From: Blastocystis hominis
Taxonomy: Eukaryota > Sar > Bigyra > Opalinata > Blastocystidae
Direction: 5' to 3'
Assembly: GCF_000151665.1 (NCBI RefSeq)
Contig: NW_013171819.1
Span: 310,001 to 374,000 of the forward strand
Length of the DNA: 64,000 nt
This document shows positions 12,101 through 23,050 of the stretch, one piece after another. Under the pieces are notes generated by a model. The model was not told the DNA's origin, did no database searches, and was given only the letters and a program-made list of their open reading frames with translations. How positions within the stretch are numbered: position 1 is the first letter of the stretch; the number at the start of each line of letters is the position of its first letter. Position numbers and translations under genes: made by a program.

Positions 12101-12596
12101 GATATGATATTGCATATTTGTAATGCATAGATCTTCCAAATCTACAATCCATTACATTAGGTCACTCTTCTTTTTCTGGATCGGTAATGACAATAATAGA
12201 GAGTTTATGGAAGTTATCTAATATGATCTTATAGACTTACCTTCATTAAAAAGTATTACACTTGGAAAGTTTGCACTTAGTGGAAAACCATACGATGAAT
12301 CATGCTCGTTGATAATGCGAAGTATCTCAATCGATAATCAACTTGATAACATTTAGATCTGCCGATTCTGAATAAGGTGTATAATTATAATTCTAATAAT
12401 TTTAATAACTGTTATTCAATAATATTAGAAAGTATTACATTATCTTGCAATTCTACCTAGACATCCCTAATTTAGACAGTATTTATGTGTGTGGATCATT
12501 TAACTCTGTACGATCTAAATCAATCTCAAGTAGGTTTATGTTATTTATAATTAATAAACAGATGTTTCTGATATTCTGGCAAAGAAATTCGTCTAA
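6187..12596 (+). CDS. giant MORN / leucine-rich-repeat protein, 21 exons
   Basis: I read this as one gene of about 1,911 codons, not many short ones. Each apparent stop lies inside a 29-36 nt intron, and the exons rejoin in frame to an encoded TAA at 12594-12596. The 20 introns start at 7187, 7294, 7416, 7523, 7626, 8150, 8620, 9090, 9526, 9951, 10059, 10162, 10686, 11156, 11626, 12096, 12203, 12322, 12432 and 12530. All are phase 1. The N-terminus carries three or so MORN-like repeats (YEGYWCDDNRFGRGKVYD). The rest is a BspA-like LRR array with units such as LESIEIGNDCF, QTFQIDGLNRLKSIKIG, FHILNCESLESIQIG and LPKLQSIQIG. No signal peptide or membrane segment is evident. Such repeats usually bind proteins; the partner is unknown. 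Confidence 0.85.
7451..8654 (+). repeat. internal LRR duplication, copy 1
   Basis: This block recurs nearly letter for letter 2,536 bp downstream (9987-11190), introns included. For example, the 29-nt intron at 7626-7654 recurs at 10162-10190, and the exon starting DVSQLLFPKVYYYEY recurs with one or two changes. The introns match as closely as the exons, which points to recent duplication or gene conversion. Confidence 0.85.
9987..11190 (+). repeat. internal LRR duplication, copy 2
   Basis: Partner of 7451-8654 at an offset of 2,536 bp. It is followed by two more 470-bp units, so exons beginning near 10721, 11191 and 11661 repeat with a 470-bp period, as do those near 8185 and 8655 in the first block. 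Confidence 0.85.
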
Positions 12597-12820
12597 GAAA
12601 GAATGAGTCGATTAATGTTATAAGTGTGATGTCTTCATATGTGGCTTTCCTTATTTGTTTCGCCCAACTCACATTATGTTTTATTATGATTAATCGAAGA
12701 GATCTATACACTTTTTCACTACGCTTATTTCACTTTATCAATTCTTACACAAACAATAACCTCCCTTTGGTATCTACGATCTCTGTCATTATTGTTTAAC
12801 AAACAATCACCTCTTTTGCC
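12597..12820. other. convergent 3' region
   Basis: A short AT-rich spacer between the LRR gene end and the CDCA7-like gene end. It contains the reverse-strand TGTTTGTT serving the latter, around 12795-12802, inside a small inverted repeat (TTGTTTAACAAACAA). Confidence 0.5.
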
Positions 12821-14131
12821 TCATCGATCACTATGAATAATTTTCTGAATTAACATTCGATTTGTTTTAAAGAATCTCGAGTTGCGTTTTTTCTGAAGTG
12901 AAATCGGAATATCTCGAGGATCTGCATATCGCTTTCGCACACATGCAGCACATGAACAGGCATCACGACAGCCTGGACAGAGCCACTTCTTCCCCTTTCG
13001 CTTGATCTCTGCATAGTCCTCGTTATAGTGTTTCTTCAAACATTTCGCACAATAAGCACGAAAACAACTGCATGTGACAATCTAATTCCAAATACAAACA
13101 CTTGATTATTTGCACCTCGGGTCTTTCCTTCTCCACAACATTGGATTACATCGCGTTTTTTCGCCTTACATTGATGGCACCACTTGGGTTTTATGGCTGA
13201 CTTCCTTTCTTCGTGATACCCCAAGGACTTTCTCTATGCTCTCACACATTATACGCATGTAAATCTCACTGGTCTTCCTCGTTTTCGTTTTTCTGGCTCT
13301 TCATTATCTTCATCTCCCTGATATTCTTCATCTTCCTCTCGTTTCTACTTCATCATCCAATTCCTGTTTGACCACCATCCGCTTTCGCGAAGGTTTCCCT
13401 CTCTTTCTTCTCCCTTTCTCCTCTTCTTTACTGTCGTCATCAATTTGAAAAGTCTCAAAATCCGGAGGTTTCGCAGCTACTGCGAAAGGAGAATTGGGAC
13501 TTCCCATCTCCTTTTCTTTTGTCGAGGAGATCGAAACGGGAATTGGGTAAGAAATGCGTGGAATCGCTATATCCGGAAAACGCTGAGTGGGTGACAAATT
13601 ATCCCAAGGGTCGCTTGGATATGTGAAATCTGTGGAGTCGTACATATTTAAAGCGTCTATTTGTGACTCTGGAAGAAAAGGAAAGATAGAGGGCGAGTTA
13701 TCTGTCATGTTGAGTTCATTCGAATTATCCACTGAAGAGATTGTTGGGGATTCTGGTGAATAGAAGGGCTGGTTGGATATTTTCAGTATTTCTGATACGA
13801 GCTAAAATATGAGTTTATATTTCAGGGTAGATACTTCGTTTTCCGGTAAGGTATATGCGTTAGAAGGAAGGGAGTGAGAATTGCAGAACAGGGAGTAGAT
13901 GTCACGCAGGACTGATATTATTTCGTTCTTACATTGCTGCAGAATGTTGTTGATTGTAGATAGTTCAGCTTGTAAGGGAATTCGTTGCGTAATGAATGCC
14001 GATGACGACAATATTGCTCCACATCGCTGTGTTCGCTCTAGAGATAGCAAAATCTTGTCATAATTAGCGCACCTAGAAAAGAGCAAAGAATGGTGGATCT
14101 TACAACGCTCGGATGATTCGATTGTTTTCAT
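12821..14131 (-). CDS. CDCA7-like 4CXXC_R1 zinc-finger protein with AT-hook
   Basis: Five exons (introns 13802-13834, 13318-13348, 13234-13269, 13068-13099) give 392 residues. The C-terminal cysteine-rich domain matches the zf-4CXXC_R1 family: WCHQCKAKKRD, YCAKCLKKHYNEDY, WLCPGCRDACSCAACVRKR. Just before it a classical AT-hook, KRGRPRK, is assembled across the 36-nt intron, and a second basic stretch (KRGKPSRKR) lies about 30 residues earlier. The rest is acidic or Ser-Pro-rich and probably disordered. In animals and plants such proteins recruit the remodeller HELLS/DDM1 to hemimethylated DNA; here the role is inferred only from the domain. The start ATG shares bases with the TGA that would close the longest HSBP1 frame upstream. 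Confidence 0.8.
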
Positions 14132-14219
14132 TGTATTGATTCATTTTCGAAAGTGTTGTGATTATAACGATCGGTTCCGAACATCGTGTTATCGTTTTCG
14201 TGTCTCAAAAAAACACGCA

Positions 14220-14641
14220 AATTTGAATTCTTTTTCTCCTCTTCCTTCACCCGCTTCTCTAACTCGTCGACATCCTTTTTCTAGTCCATTAACGCTCAAA
14301 AACACAAGTACTTGAACTACAAGACGGTCGACTTCCTTCTCGAGTTCATCGATTCGTGAAGACATCTCGCTAAGTGAATTGTCAAGAAACTCGTCTCTTC
14401 ATAACCAAAATAGGATATTTTTTCCAAGGATCGTCTGAGACATGTCCTCGAAACGACTTTGCTACAAATTAGTCATCACTCAACACAGAGTGAACCATCT
14501 GCGTAAGGAGACTCGTAGTCTATTCGTAAATCAAATTCCGCGAGAATGCATACCAGCTGCATGATTTCATCAATCTCAGCGTTCCCTGGAGTTTGCGGCT
14601 TGTCGCTCTAGCCATAGGTCGCAAGCACCCTCCCCTACCAT
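14220..14641 (-). CDS. heat shock factor binding protein 1 (HSBP1-like)
   Basis: A small coiled-coil protein that binds and dampens HSF trimers. The core reads TTSLLTQMVHS, SRFEDMSQTILGK, EMSSRIDELEKEVDRL, matching the HSBP1 family closely. The first exon is only the ATG codon: a 31-nt intron follows immediately and the frame resumes SDKPQTPGNAEIDEIMQL. There are four further introns (25-40 nt). The longest frame would run to a TGA at 14128 overlapping the next gene's ATG. However T at 14220, a 4-nt spacer and TGTTTTTT (a weak form of the 3' element) would create TAA after ...EEEKKNSN, giving about 88 residues, near the usual length. I prefer this shorter end. Confidence 0.85.
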
Positions 14642-14684
14642 TTTCTCAACAAACAGCACACAGTTAACAATACACTAACACAAA

Positions 14685-17600
14685 TCAAAGCGTCTTCAGC
14701 TCTTCCTCGAAGGCTATTTTCTCGTTCTCCATCTGGGTAATCCTGTCCATAATTTCCTGTTTCTTTTTATCCATCTCCTCCTCGAGTCGCTTTTCCTTCT
14801 GCGAGCTCATCTTCTTCAAGAAGTACAAATAGGACTGTTCTCTCGCCTCCGGGGCCGGCTTGCCCTTGCAGATCAGCATATCCACCGCCTTGTTCAGCTT
14901 CGCCTGTCCCTGCGGCGTGGTCACATAGTTGTCCAGCTGCGTGCGCGTCTCCTCCATGATTTGATTCGACTTCGCCTGCTTCTCCTGATCCACCGCCGCC
15001 AGTTCATCGCGCAGCGTCTTCAGCGCCGCTTCGCGCTCTCTACGCCTCATTCTCCCTCTCTGCATCGCACTGCACCGCCTGCTCCAACTCCGCGCGGCGC
15101 TGCGCCGCGGCCACGCTGCCCGTCTGCATCGCGTCCATCGTGTTGCTCGCCGACGCACCGACCGTCGCCTGCGCGGCCTGCGCCGCCTGCGCGGCCTGCA
15201 CGGGCTGAGCAGACTGCACGGGCTGCGCGGGCGCGTCGGCAGGAAGGTCCTCGACGGCGTGGAGCGACTGGGAAGGGTCGAGGACCTCGACGGGGAGCGC
15301 GGTCGACGTGGGGGCGGCGAGGTCGGCGGGCTGCGCGGAGGCGTAGTACTCGGGCGCGAGCGGCTGCGCCATGTCGAGCGGAGCGTTCTTGGGAGGAAGG
15401 TCCTGCGCGAAGGGCTGGGGCTGAGGAGAGTAGTCGGCGGGGTAGTCGTAGTGGTCTAGAGGGAAGGCGAGGAAAGAGACGGACCTTCGGTGTCGTACAT
15501 GGAGGTCTGGGGGATGGGCTCCTCCTCCATGCCTTCGGCGAGCGTGGCGCAGTCCAGAATGGTCTCGACGTCGCCGTTGATCATCTTGAGGTCGCCGAAG
15601 CAGTCGAGCTTGTACTGATCGGCGAAGGTGGCCATCGACTTGGCCATGAGCGCGAAATCGGCGCGGTTGGCGGCCTGGCGGATCGCCGTGGCGAGGAGAG
15701 TGAGGCAGGAGAAGAGATCGTTGCTGAGAAGGAAGGGATCCGCGCCCTGGTTGAGCAGATACGACGCACAGGCGGAAGAGCCGTTCTGGCAGCAGATCAT
15801 GTAGGGAGTGAGACCGTTGCGCGTTCGGAGATTGACGTGGGAGATGGAGCAGAGGAGCGTGAGGATGGACACGTTCTTCTTCTGCACGGCGATGTGGATC
15901 GGACAGAGTCCCTCCGCGTTCCAGAAGCAGAGATAGGAGCCGCGATCGACGAGGATTTTCACCTAGCAATGAGAGAGCAGGGCCAAAGAGACGATATCGT
16001 AGTTCTGCGACTCCACGGCGATGTGCAGCGGCGTGTTGCGGTCCGCGTTCATCACGTTCAGATCGCTCTGCACGTCGCACAAGGCGCAGACGAGCTTGTA
16101 GTTCTGGTTGATCACTGCGAGCAGAAGCGGCGTGTTGCCTCGACTGTCGCGCAGCTTCGCCAATTCCGGACGGTACTGCAGACACAGCAGCGCCAGATTC
16201 TGCGTCGCGGCGCCTCCTCGAATCGCGATATGCAGACAGGTTTCTTTTCCTCCTTCCGCTGTGGGCTCCGAGAGGATCTCGAGATCGGGACTGAGGCTCA
16301 GCATGGTCTGCATGAGCGCGATGATCTGCTCGGGAGACATGTGCTCCTTCGCGATGGACTGATAGTCGTTCTTCGCGACCATCATCAAGATATGGCACGG
16401 CGTGAGGCCTTCGCGATTGACGATGCTCACGCCGGCGCCGTTTTGTAAGAGAGCCATGGAGTGGTTGTAATAGCCGAGTTTGAGCGCGAGGTGGAGCGGG
16501 GTGTCGAGGTCACGCTCATTGCGCTCGTTGATGTAGAGCGACTTGCTCTCGTGGTTGATCAGATAGTTCACCACCTTGTCCAGCTTGCGGTTCAGCGCGA
16601 TGTGCAGAGGAAGATCGCCGTTGGTGTCCTTCGTCAGCATCCCGCCAGCATGCGCGCAGATCTCGCAGCTGAGATCCTGCATGTCGCGTTTCAAACATTG
16701 GTGGAGCACGTGATCATTGTTGGACTGCGACATGTTCCAGTCCAGGCATCGATTCGACACATCCGCGTTCATCTTCACGATCTCGCACGCCAGCTCCTCC
16801 TCGCCCTTTTTAATCGCCAGCGTCAATACAGTATCGTTCATGTTGTCTCCCTGATCGATGCTGCCGAAGTTCACGTAGCGCAGAATGTACCGCGCCACGG
16901 TGATCAGACCCGCTTTGATCGCGAGGTGCAAAATGGTGTTGTGGTATCGGTCCGATCGCACGTTGTTCGAGTGCGACAGCATGCGGAACAGCAGGCCCAC
17001 GCGGCCCATCAGGATCACCAACTGCACGGGGTTTTGGTTGTTGTTGTTGCTGATCGCCAGGTTGCTCGTTCCGTACAGCAGCGTCGCCAGCTGCACCTTG
17101 CGCTCCTCGTCCACCAACGGCGTCAGCAGCGCGATCGTCAGCGCGATATCGTTCGTCTCCGTCGTGTTGTACGCCAGCTCCTGGAACTCGCCGTAGGTGC
17201 TCAGGCGGCGCACTTCCTCCACTTCGCCGAAGTAGCACAGATAGTGCAGAATGTAGAACTTGAACCCGTCGTCGCTCTTCGTCGAGAGCTTGATGTTCGC
17301 CGTCTCCATGAGCTGCAGCAGCTCCTTCGCGGTCATCAGTCGCTCCTGCACCATGAACTCCCAGCGCAGCAAGCAGTTGGCCTTGGCTCCTCGCGAGAGA
17401 AGCCAGATCGCTTCGTTGACGTGATGATGGCGAAGAAGATAGTAGAGAACGGGCTTGGGGTCCGTTCGACCGTAGCTGCTGTTCACGTTGGCGCCGATGG
17501 CGACCAGGCTAGGTGATGAGGAGAAATAAGAAGAGAAGAAACGCTTGGAGACGCTCTGCGGAGAAGCTGAGATCGGAAGTGACCATGCGGAGAAGGCAGA

Positions 17601-18636
17601 AGGAGGCGATGGAGCGAACCCATTCATCCCGACTGTTCTCATCCAGACAATAGAACGTGGAGTTCTTCTCGTCGAGCTCCAGCGTGAAGCAGAAGCCGTT
17701 CTTGTCTTCTTTCTGCGAGTGAGAAAAAGAGAAAGAGAGGGGAAACGTCCTTGGTGATGGCGAGAATGTCTTCCAGAGGAATGCTTTTCGTGAGGTTGTC
17801 GCGCGTCGTTTTGTCGTACATCGAGAACGATTGCTAGAGAGGGAGAACGGGGAGAGAAGAGGGTACACTATCCACCACGCAGTAGCGAGTGTGAGTTGAA
17901 AAACCCAAAAGACTTTTATACTAAATGTCACATGACTTGCACATGACTACTGATTTGCGGAGAATTCCACTCCTTTCCTGAACGAAATCAATGTCGTCGT
18001 AGCGTATGGAAGAGACATCTGGAGAACGGAATGGAGCGACTGTGGGTGAAGGCAATGATAAAAACGAACTCCGTGTTTGCTCCTCGGGGAAAATGGTGCT
18101 GGGGGTGATTCGCACGTCGGGAATCTGCACACTAAGAATTAAAGCAAAGAAGCGAAAAAACGAAGAAAAGATCACATTCCGAATAGTATCCAAGTTAACG
18201 GTGCTGTTTCCGTTTTGGAAAAAAAGGTTTAGAGTATCCTCAGTAGGTCTTACCCCATTGTGTAAACGCTAAGCAAATCACGCCTTTGCTGCAACTCCAT
18301 ACCTCTAGTAACACACGGACTCCTTCTCTGTCGAGTTCGGTGCATCCTCGCTTTTTCATGACCGTTTCAGTTTCGGTAGCGATAAACTCTAGCATATTTC
18401 GCTCCTTCTTAAAATATCTGATTTCTACTCATCATAGACTATGACAGAAAGGACCGTTCATCTTCAAAAGAATTAAATTGTATATTGTAGTACTCGGGAG
18501 TTTCACCTGGATGATCCCATGCCGCTATCCAAGGGTGATATTCATTGTTTTCCAAACATATTTCGTACGAGAAACTAAAATGTGTTAGAAAACACAATAA
18601 CGAAATCGACTCTGTACCATTCTCCTCATTCGATTT
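14685..18636 (-). CDS. PH-domain and ankyrin-repeat scaffold protein
   Basis: At least ten introns of about 28-50 nt give roughly 1,200 residues. From the N-terminus: a helical region (FKKERNMLEFIATETETV), a PH domain beginning GILRKS and RYCV and ending DEWVRSIASF, then ten or more ankyrin repeats (DTPLHLALKLGYYNHSMALL, RNTPLHIAVESQNYDIVKIL). A Pro/Ala-rich linker and a C-terminal coiled coil (EEEMDKKKQEIMDRITQMEN) follow. The layout recalls ACAP/ASAP proteins but no ArfGAP zinc finger is visible, so a membrane-phosphoinositide scaffold is the safest reading. The true start upstream of 18636 is unresolved; an ATG at 18762 is possible but I could not join it in frame. Its 3' TGTTTGTT lies only about 6 bp from the HSBP1 start codon. 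Confidence 0.75.
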
Positions 18637-18826
18637 CTGTATTTCTCATTCCATCTTATACGTAGTGGTATTCTGTAAAGTGTTAGGAGTTGCACACAAA
18701 CGCGATTCAAACTACTATTTGCTTACTCCTCGGAATTGCTGGATATTGACAATTTTAATCATTCTTGCAATTTGTTTTTCACTTTTTCAAAGCGATCAAA
18801 GTTCAAAGTTCTTGTAACTGTAGAGA

Positions 18827-19708
18827 ATGAGTGCTGGTGCCACGGTGAATGCATCGGTATCTCTTTCCGTCCCAACTGTAGTGGTTTTCCCAATCTCGCT
18901 TAGTTCCTAGAATTCATCAAAAGTAAAACTATTGTTGCGAAAAAATATACTTACTCAAAAGTCTGCTTCCGTTTCATCAAAAGGTTCATCTCCTCCCCTA
19001 GCAAAGCCAGCTTCTACTTCTCAGGATGGTGAAAACACTGCAAAATCGCCTGGAGAGCATGGTAGTTACAAGATTCGAAGGAAACGAGTTCGGAGAATCG
19101 AGCTAGCTTCTGGATCTCCCTTGAAGCAAGTCAAACAGTCGGCATATAACGAGGAAAGCTCAGAGACGGACGAATCGGAGGACATCATTTGGGGAAGTCC
19201 CTCAAAGAAGCATATTCTGAGTGATGACCAAGCGTACATTGAATTGTTGGGTCTGAAACCTAGTGAATACAATGTGAAAGAGGAGATGCACTCTGTGTTG
19301 ATGGTAAATCGAAATCGGCAAATGGAAAACAATTCTTCGGGTCTGCATGACGCTTACGCGTCCATTCCAAACACGGATACGGATCTTTCCCTCACGCAGC
19401 AAATGCAGTCTATTCAAGATCCAAGTCTTTCGATCCTGGACATTTCGCTTCCTCCCTTAATCGAGACTCCAAAGCGTGTTCGTCGAACTGCCTATCTCTT
19501 CACTCCATTATCATCGACCTTGCAAAATCCTTCTACAGACGTCTCAACAATTCAAGAGCCAACAGAATGCACGCTTCCATCTTCGCTTATGTCGAATTCC
19601 CCGTCACTCGTGAGAAGAGGATCGGACGCAGCCTTCGATTCTCTGTTGGACGACTCGATTTTAGAGGAAGCAGATCGGATAGAGAAGGAAGTGCTGAGTT
19701 CGCGGTAA
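18827..19708 (+). CDS. hypothetical basic, Ser/Pro-rich nuclear-type protein
   Basis: Three exons with phase-0 introns 18881-18910 (30 nt) and 18923-18961 (39 nt), about 270 residues. The protein starts MSAGATVNASVSLSVPTV. It is low-complexity Ser/Pro/Lys with a basic patch (KIRRKRVRRIEL) that could be a nuclear localisation signal, an acidic patch (ESSETDESEDIIWG) and a second motif TPKRVRRTAYLFTPL. SP and TP sites suggest a phosphorylated, disordered protein. I do not recognise the family. An encoded TAA at 19706-19708 is followed about 30 nt later by TGTTTGTT. Alternatively GTAAGT at the end is a donor of a 46-nt intron, which would extend the protein. Confidence 0.6.
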
Positions 19709-20045
19709 GTTTAGTTGAATTTTCCTGTGGTTTGTGTGTGTTTGTTGAAGGAACGTGTGGAGAAAGGGAGGAATCGGAAGGGGAAAGTCTTTGGGATTGA
19801 TGGGGAATCGAATGGTGAAGAATCATAGGTCATTAAGTGTTATGAAGAACAGTGATTCATTGAATGCGTATTCACGAATGATTGAGTGCAGCAATAAAAA
19901 ACTCACATTAGTTTAATCTGCGACTCCACGAGTATCGATTGTATTTATCCTTATTTCTTTCTCAAATTCAATCCTTCTACTCCCCAAATGTATACACACA
20001 ACAACTACTACTACTACAAAGGTACTCATTTCCAACAAACACTCC
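19709..20045. other. convergent 3' region
   Basis: Sequence between the hypothetical protein and the end of the GalNAc-transferase. It holds the forward TGTTTGTT near 19738 and, on the reverse strand, the element at 20034-20041. No further gene is supported unless the alternative extension of the upstream gene is real. Confidence 0.4.
20034..20045 (-). terminator. poly(A) element creating the GalNAc-T stop
   Basis: On the reverse strand: T at 20046, spacer GGAG (20042-20045) and TGTTTGTT (20034-20041). Cleavage after the T would complete TAA following ...NIKE. Confidence 0.8.
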
Positions 20046-21385
20046 ACTCCTTAATATTAAAAATCTCCTGCACACTCGCTTTGATATCCTTCGGCTTCAC
20101 CGAATACACCGTTCCACAATTCGTTCCTACGCCTCACCTTCCTCCCTTTCTCTCACCCTTCGAACACCACACGCGTCCCTTAAACTGCTCCAAATACTCC
20201 TCGAACGGCTTACACTTCAGCTTCTTCTTCAACGCCAATCGCTGCGAAATGTCTCCCACTTCCTCCCGTAGCTTCGCCTCCTCATACGGAATCTCATACT
20301 CCTTGTAAAACTCGCGTCGACGCGGTTCGTCCAGCCACACCTGCGCGATCCGCTTGTAATTCTGTACCACCACCATCGGATTGTACTATTTCTGAGTCCT
20401 TCGCTCTCTACACTACTTTATACGTCGGTTTGGTTCGGAAATAATGAGCCACGTACGCGTCGCGCGCTACCATAATGCGGCCTCCGCAGAGCCACGTGCG
20501 GAACGAAATCTCGACGTTTTCGCCACCCCAGACGTCCAGAGCTGGGTCCATTTGTCCCTGCTGCCACCAGGATTTGGTGATTGCGAACATTCCCATGGTG
20601 ATCGGCGTGTAGTCGTCCGTCTCGGAGCCGCCGCCCCAGAATTGACGAAGATTCTTGTAGATAGTCGCGGAACTAGGGAAGAAAAGAATAGAGAAGATAC
20701 CTGCCAATTCCAGCAAGGGCTGGCTTGACATTGAAGTTTTCATCAAGAATGAAATCGACAAAGTTCACAATGGTTCGAGAATTCTGACTTGGAGAGGGTG
20801 ATAAATGCATACTTCAACGAGAAGATTGTAGGGAGTTTCCAACCAGCGAGGACTGACTCGACAGTGAGCATCCAGGAAAACGATAAAATCACCGGTAGCT
20901 GCATTTCCACCCATAATTCGAGCACGAATAAGTCCAAGTCGTTCATCTAGAGTTGGTAAGGGCGATTAGAGTGAATACCGGAACGAACAATCCGAACACG
21001 CTTTGGATCTGGATTCCAAGTAATCGGCGGATCGTTTGCGTCATCGAGAAGAACGATTTCCTTTAGACGTTTTACAGGAGTATTCTCCAAGACATTTAGT
21101 ACATTAGATTGTCAAGAACATCATCGGTTTATCGATAGGATATGTTTTTTCCATCATAGGCTCATTGAACGTTACAATCACAATAGAAAAGCGCTGATAC
21201 TGGTTGAAATATTCATCTTCACTCATGATAACATCTCTCTTAATAGCAGAGCGGAGATATGTGCTGTGCTTGCTATTTAGTTCATTTTGAGTCTTTCCTA
21301 GCGAGAAAGACATTGATATTACACAAGCTATGATCACGAAGTTTAGAAGAATTAACCACAAAGTACAACGCGTTGTCCAAAACAT
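20046..21385 (-). CDS. polypeptide N-acetylgalactosaminyltransferase (GT27)
   Basis: A Golgi type II enzyme of roughly 380 residues that would start O-glycosylation by moving GalNAc from UDP-GalNAc to Ser/Thr. It starts with a short cytosolic tail and a membrane anchor (LWLILLNFVIIACVISM), then a stem. Catalytic landmarks are RFSIVIVTFNE, LLDDAND, FLDAHCRV (the DxH metal site), WGGENVEISFRTWLCGG, and near the end GDISQRLALKKKLKCKPFEEYL. Several introns of about 30 nt interrupt it. The usual C-terminal ricin-type lectin domain is absent; only about 40 residues follow the catalytic domain. The terminal stop depends on polyadenylation. Confidence 0.88.
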
Positions 21386-21573
21386 TTTAATGAGATTCTG
21401 TCAACATTCAAAAGGAGAAATTCGTTGAAACGTTGAGTTACACATATTATATATTATATTTCCGATGAAAATCGATATTGATATTGATAAAGACGAATAG
21501 ACAAGTTCTGCACGGGAATACAAATATCGTGTTCCAACAAACAATATCCCTCTTTAGCAAAAGCACAGAAATA

Positions 21574-22501
21574 ATGAACTATCCGTACCAATCTGTTTCT
21601 AATATTTATGATGTGCCGCCTTACAACTCGATGACCGAAAGCATGACTTCTTGCGACCAAACTGTGGTTACTACCGAGGAATCAAGCTATTATACAACCC
21701 AGCAAACTCAACGTCCTCCTGTGGTCGTTGTGTCAGTTCCTCCTTCTTTCTCTGAAATATCTGCTCCTCCTCCTCAACCTGCTCCTGTTTCCCAAATCCC
21801 TCCCATTCCTCAGACGCAACCAGTACCTCCCATCCCACCAAAACCGCAACTACCTCCTATGCCCCCTCCTCCTCCTCCTCAACCAATTTCTCATGGAGTT
21901 CCCGCAATTCCAGTAATTCCTGTTCACCCACCTCCCACATTTCCTACCATTCCCAATGAGCTAGCTACAATGAACACAAGTTACAGTGCCGATTCCCAAT
22001 TCATTCAACAGTATTCTGTTTTCCCTCCCATCGAGCAGCCACGAGGACCTCTGATTTCTGTATATGTGGAGGACAATTCGCATCATCAGAAACGAAATCG
22101 ACAGCTTGGAGGTGCTGGAGTTACTGCAGCAGCAGTCGCTCTCACGGGTGGCCTGGTTCTGATTCCCGTCATTGCAGGCGTTGCAGTCAATCAAATCGTT
22201 AAGAAGTCAAAAGAAAAATGTATATTCGCATATGGAAACACATATATCTATGAGATTCGGGCAGCACTGGCCAATGGCTTCAATGTGCCTCCTGAACTCC
22301 TCCAACTGAAAAGGAGAGGTGTGATGCTCGAAGACACAGTGAAACTGAGCCAATACGTTGCATTCCCAGGGAAGAATCGCATCCACATCACGATGCATGT
22401 GAAAGATGCACCAGTCGTAGGGAGTGTGTGTTCGTATGTTGGCCAGTACACCTATCCGGCTGTTGTATATGTAGACAGTTCCTCGTTTCAATTTATTCAA
22501 T
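21574..22501 (+). CDS. proline-rich protein with a glycine-zipper hydrophobic segment
   Basis: A single exon of 309 residues. After a Tyr/Ser/Thr-rich start (MNYPYQSVSNIYDVPPYNS) comes a long proline-rich region (IPPKPQLPPMPPPPPPQP) suited to SH3/WW/EVH1-type binding. Next is a small-residue hydrophobic stretch (GGAGVTAAAVALTGGLVLIP) flanked by basic residues that could span a membrane. The C-terminal domain of about 90 residues (YIYEIRAALANGFNVPPELL) is unknown to me. The ATG at 21574 is the first methionine codon of the frame. The frame stays open beyond 22501, but T 22501, spacer 22502-22505 and TGTTTGTT 22506-22513 predict a TAA made by polyadenylation. Confidence 0.7.
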
Positions 22502-22513
22502 CGCGTGTTTGTT
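22502..22513 (+). terminator. poly(A) element creating the proline-rich protein stop
   Basis: T (22501), spacer CGCG and TGTTTGTT. The T is the first base of a TCG codon, so the tail would convert it to TAA. Confidence 0.8.
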
Positions 22514-22661
22514 GGAAAGAGAAACTCTGCCATGGTACCACTCCAATCTGGAAACGTTGTGAAAATCAAAATTTATAATGAACCAATAAGAACAAACAAA
22601 GATATAACCCACCTCAGTCTCTACTTTACAACGTGCATACTATTGACTCGCTTTTCTTCCT

Positions 22662-23050
22662 TTACGTTGTCCCTTCTTCAAATACGTAATACTTCCCTGT
22701 AGATAAGCCATTTCCAACACAAAATACTCGCAACACACCATTGATAGCTCTACTAAACGATGGAACATCCTTCGCAGCAACCTATACATTAAGATGAATC
22801 GAAAAGGGCTTACGATTGTGGTAATTTTCTTACGAGGAGAAACAGCACGCACAAGACAACGATTCTTTTTCATATCTGGTTCTGCTTTCTTCTTTGAAGG
22901 GAAGCAATTTACATCTGCATTATCTACGAATGAAGAAGGAAAACAGCACAAACAGCGCTTAAACGTAATTGATATCGCTCCTGTGTAATTAACAGAGTTG
23001 CTCATTCTCCCCAACTCCGTAATGAACTTTTTATTTGTCAGAGGAGGCAT
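22662..23050 (-). CDS. signal recognition particle 14 kDa protein (SRP14)
   Basis: Three exons (introns of 30 and 32 nt) give 108 residues. SRP14 pairs with SRP9 on the Alu domain of SRP RNA and slows elongation during targeting to the ER. The alignment is recognisable throughout: KKFITELGRM at the start, GAISITFKRYN, KNRCLVRAVSPRKKITTIV (the basic RNA-binding loop) and AAKDVPSFSRAINGVLR. It lacks the alanine-rich tail of primate SRP14, as is normal outside primates. An encoded TAA closes it. Confidence 0.88.

Noticed and set aside
7200-12130. A row of eight or nine short independent LRR genes or a decayed LRR pseudogene
   Set aside because: Every apparent stop lies within a 29-36 nt phase-1 intron, and exon joining gives one uninterrupted frame ending in an encoded TAA.
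13040-13130. A 20-nt intron in the CDCA7-like gene
   Set aside because: Using the phase-2 donor and the later AG gives a standard 32-nt intron and keeps the zinc-finger cysteines.
14961-17516. Long forward-strand frames (up to about 500 codons) opposite the PH-ankyrin gene
   Set aside because: They are antisense shadows of GC-rich coding sequence: low-complexity Arg/Ala/His composition and no splice context.
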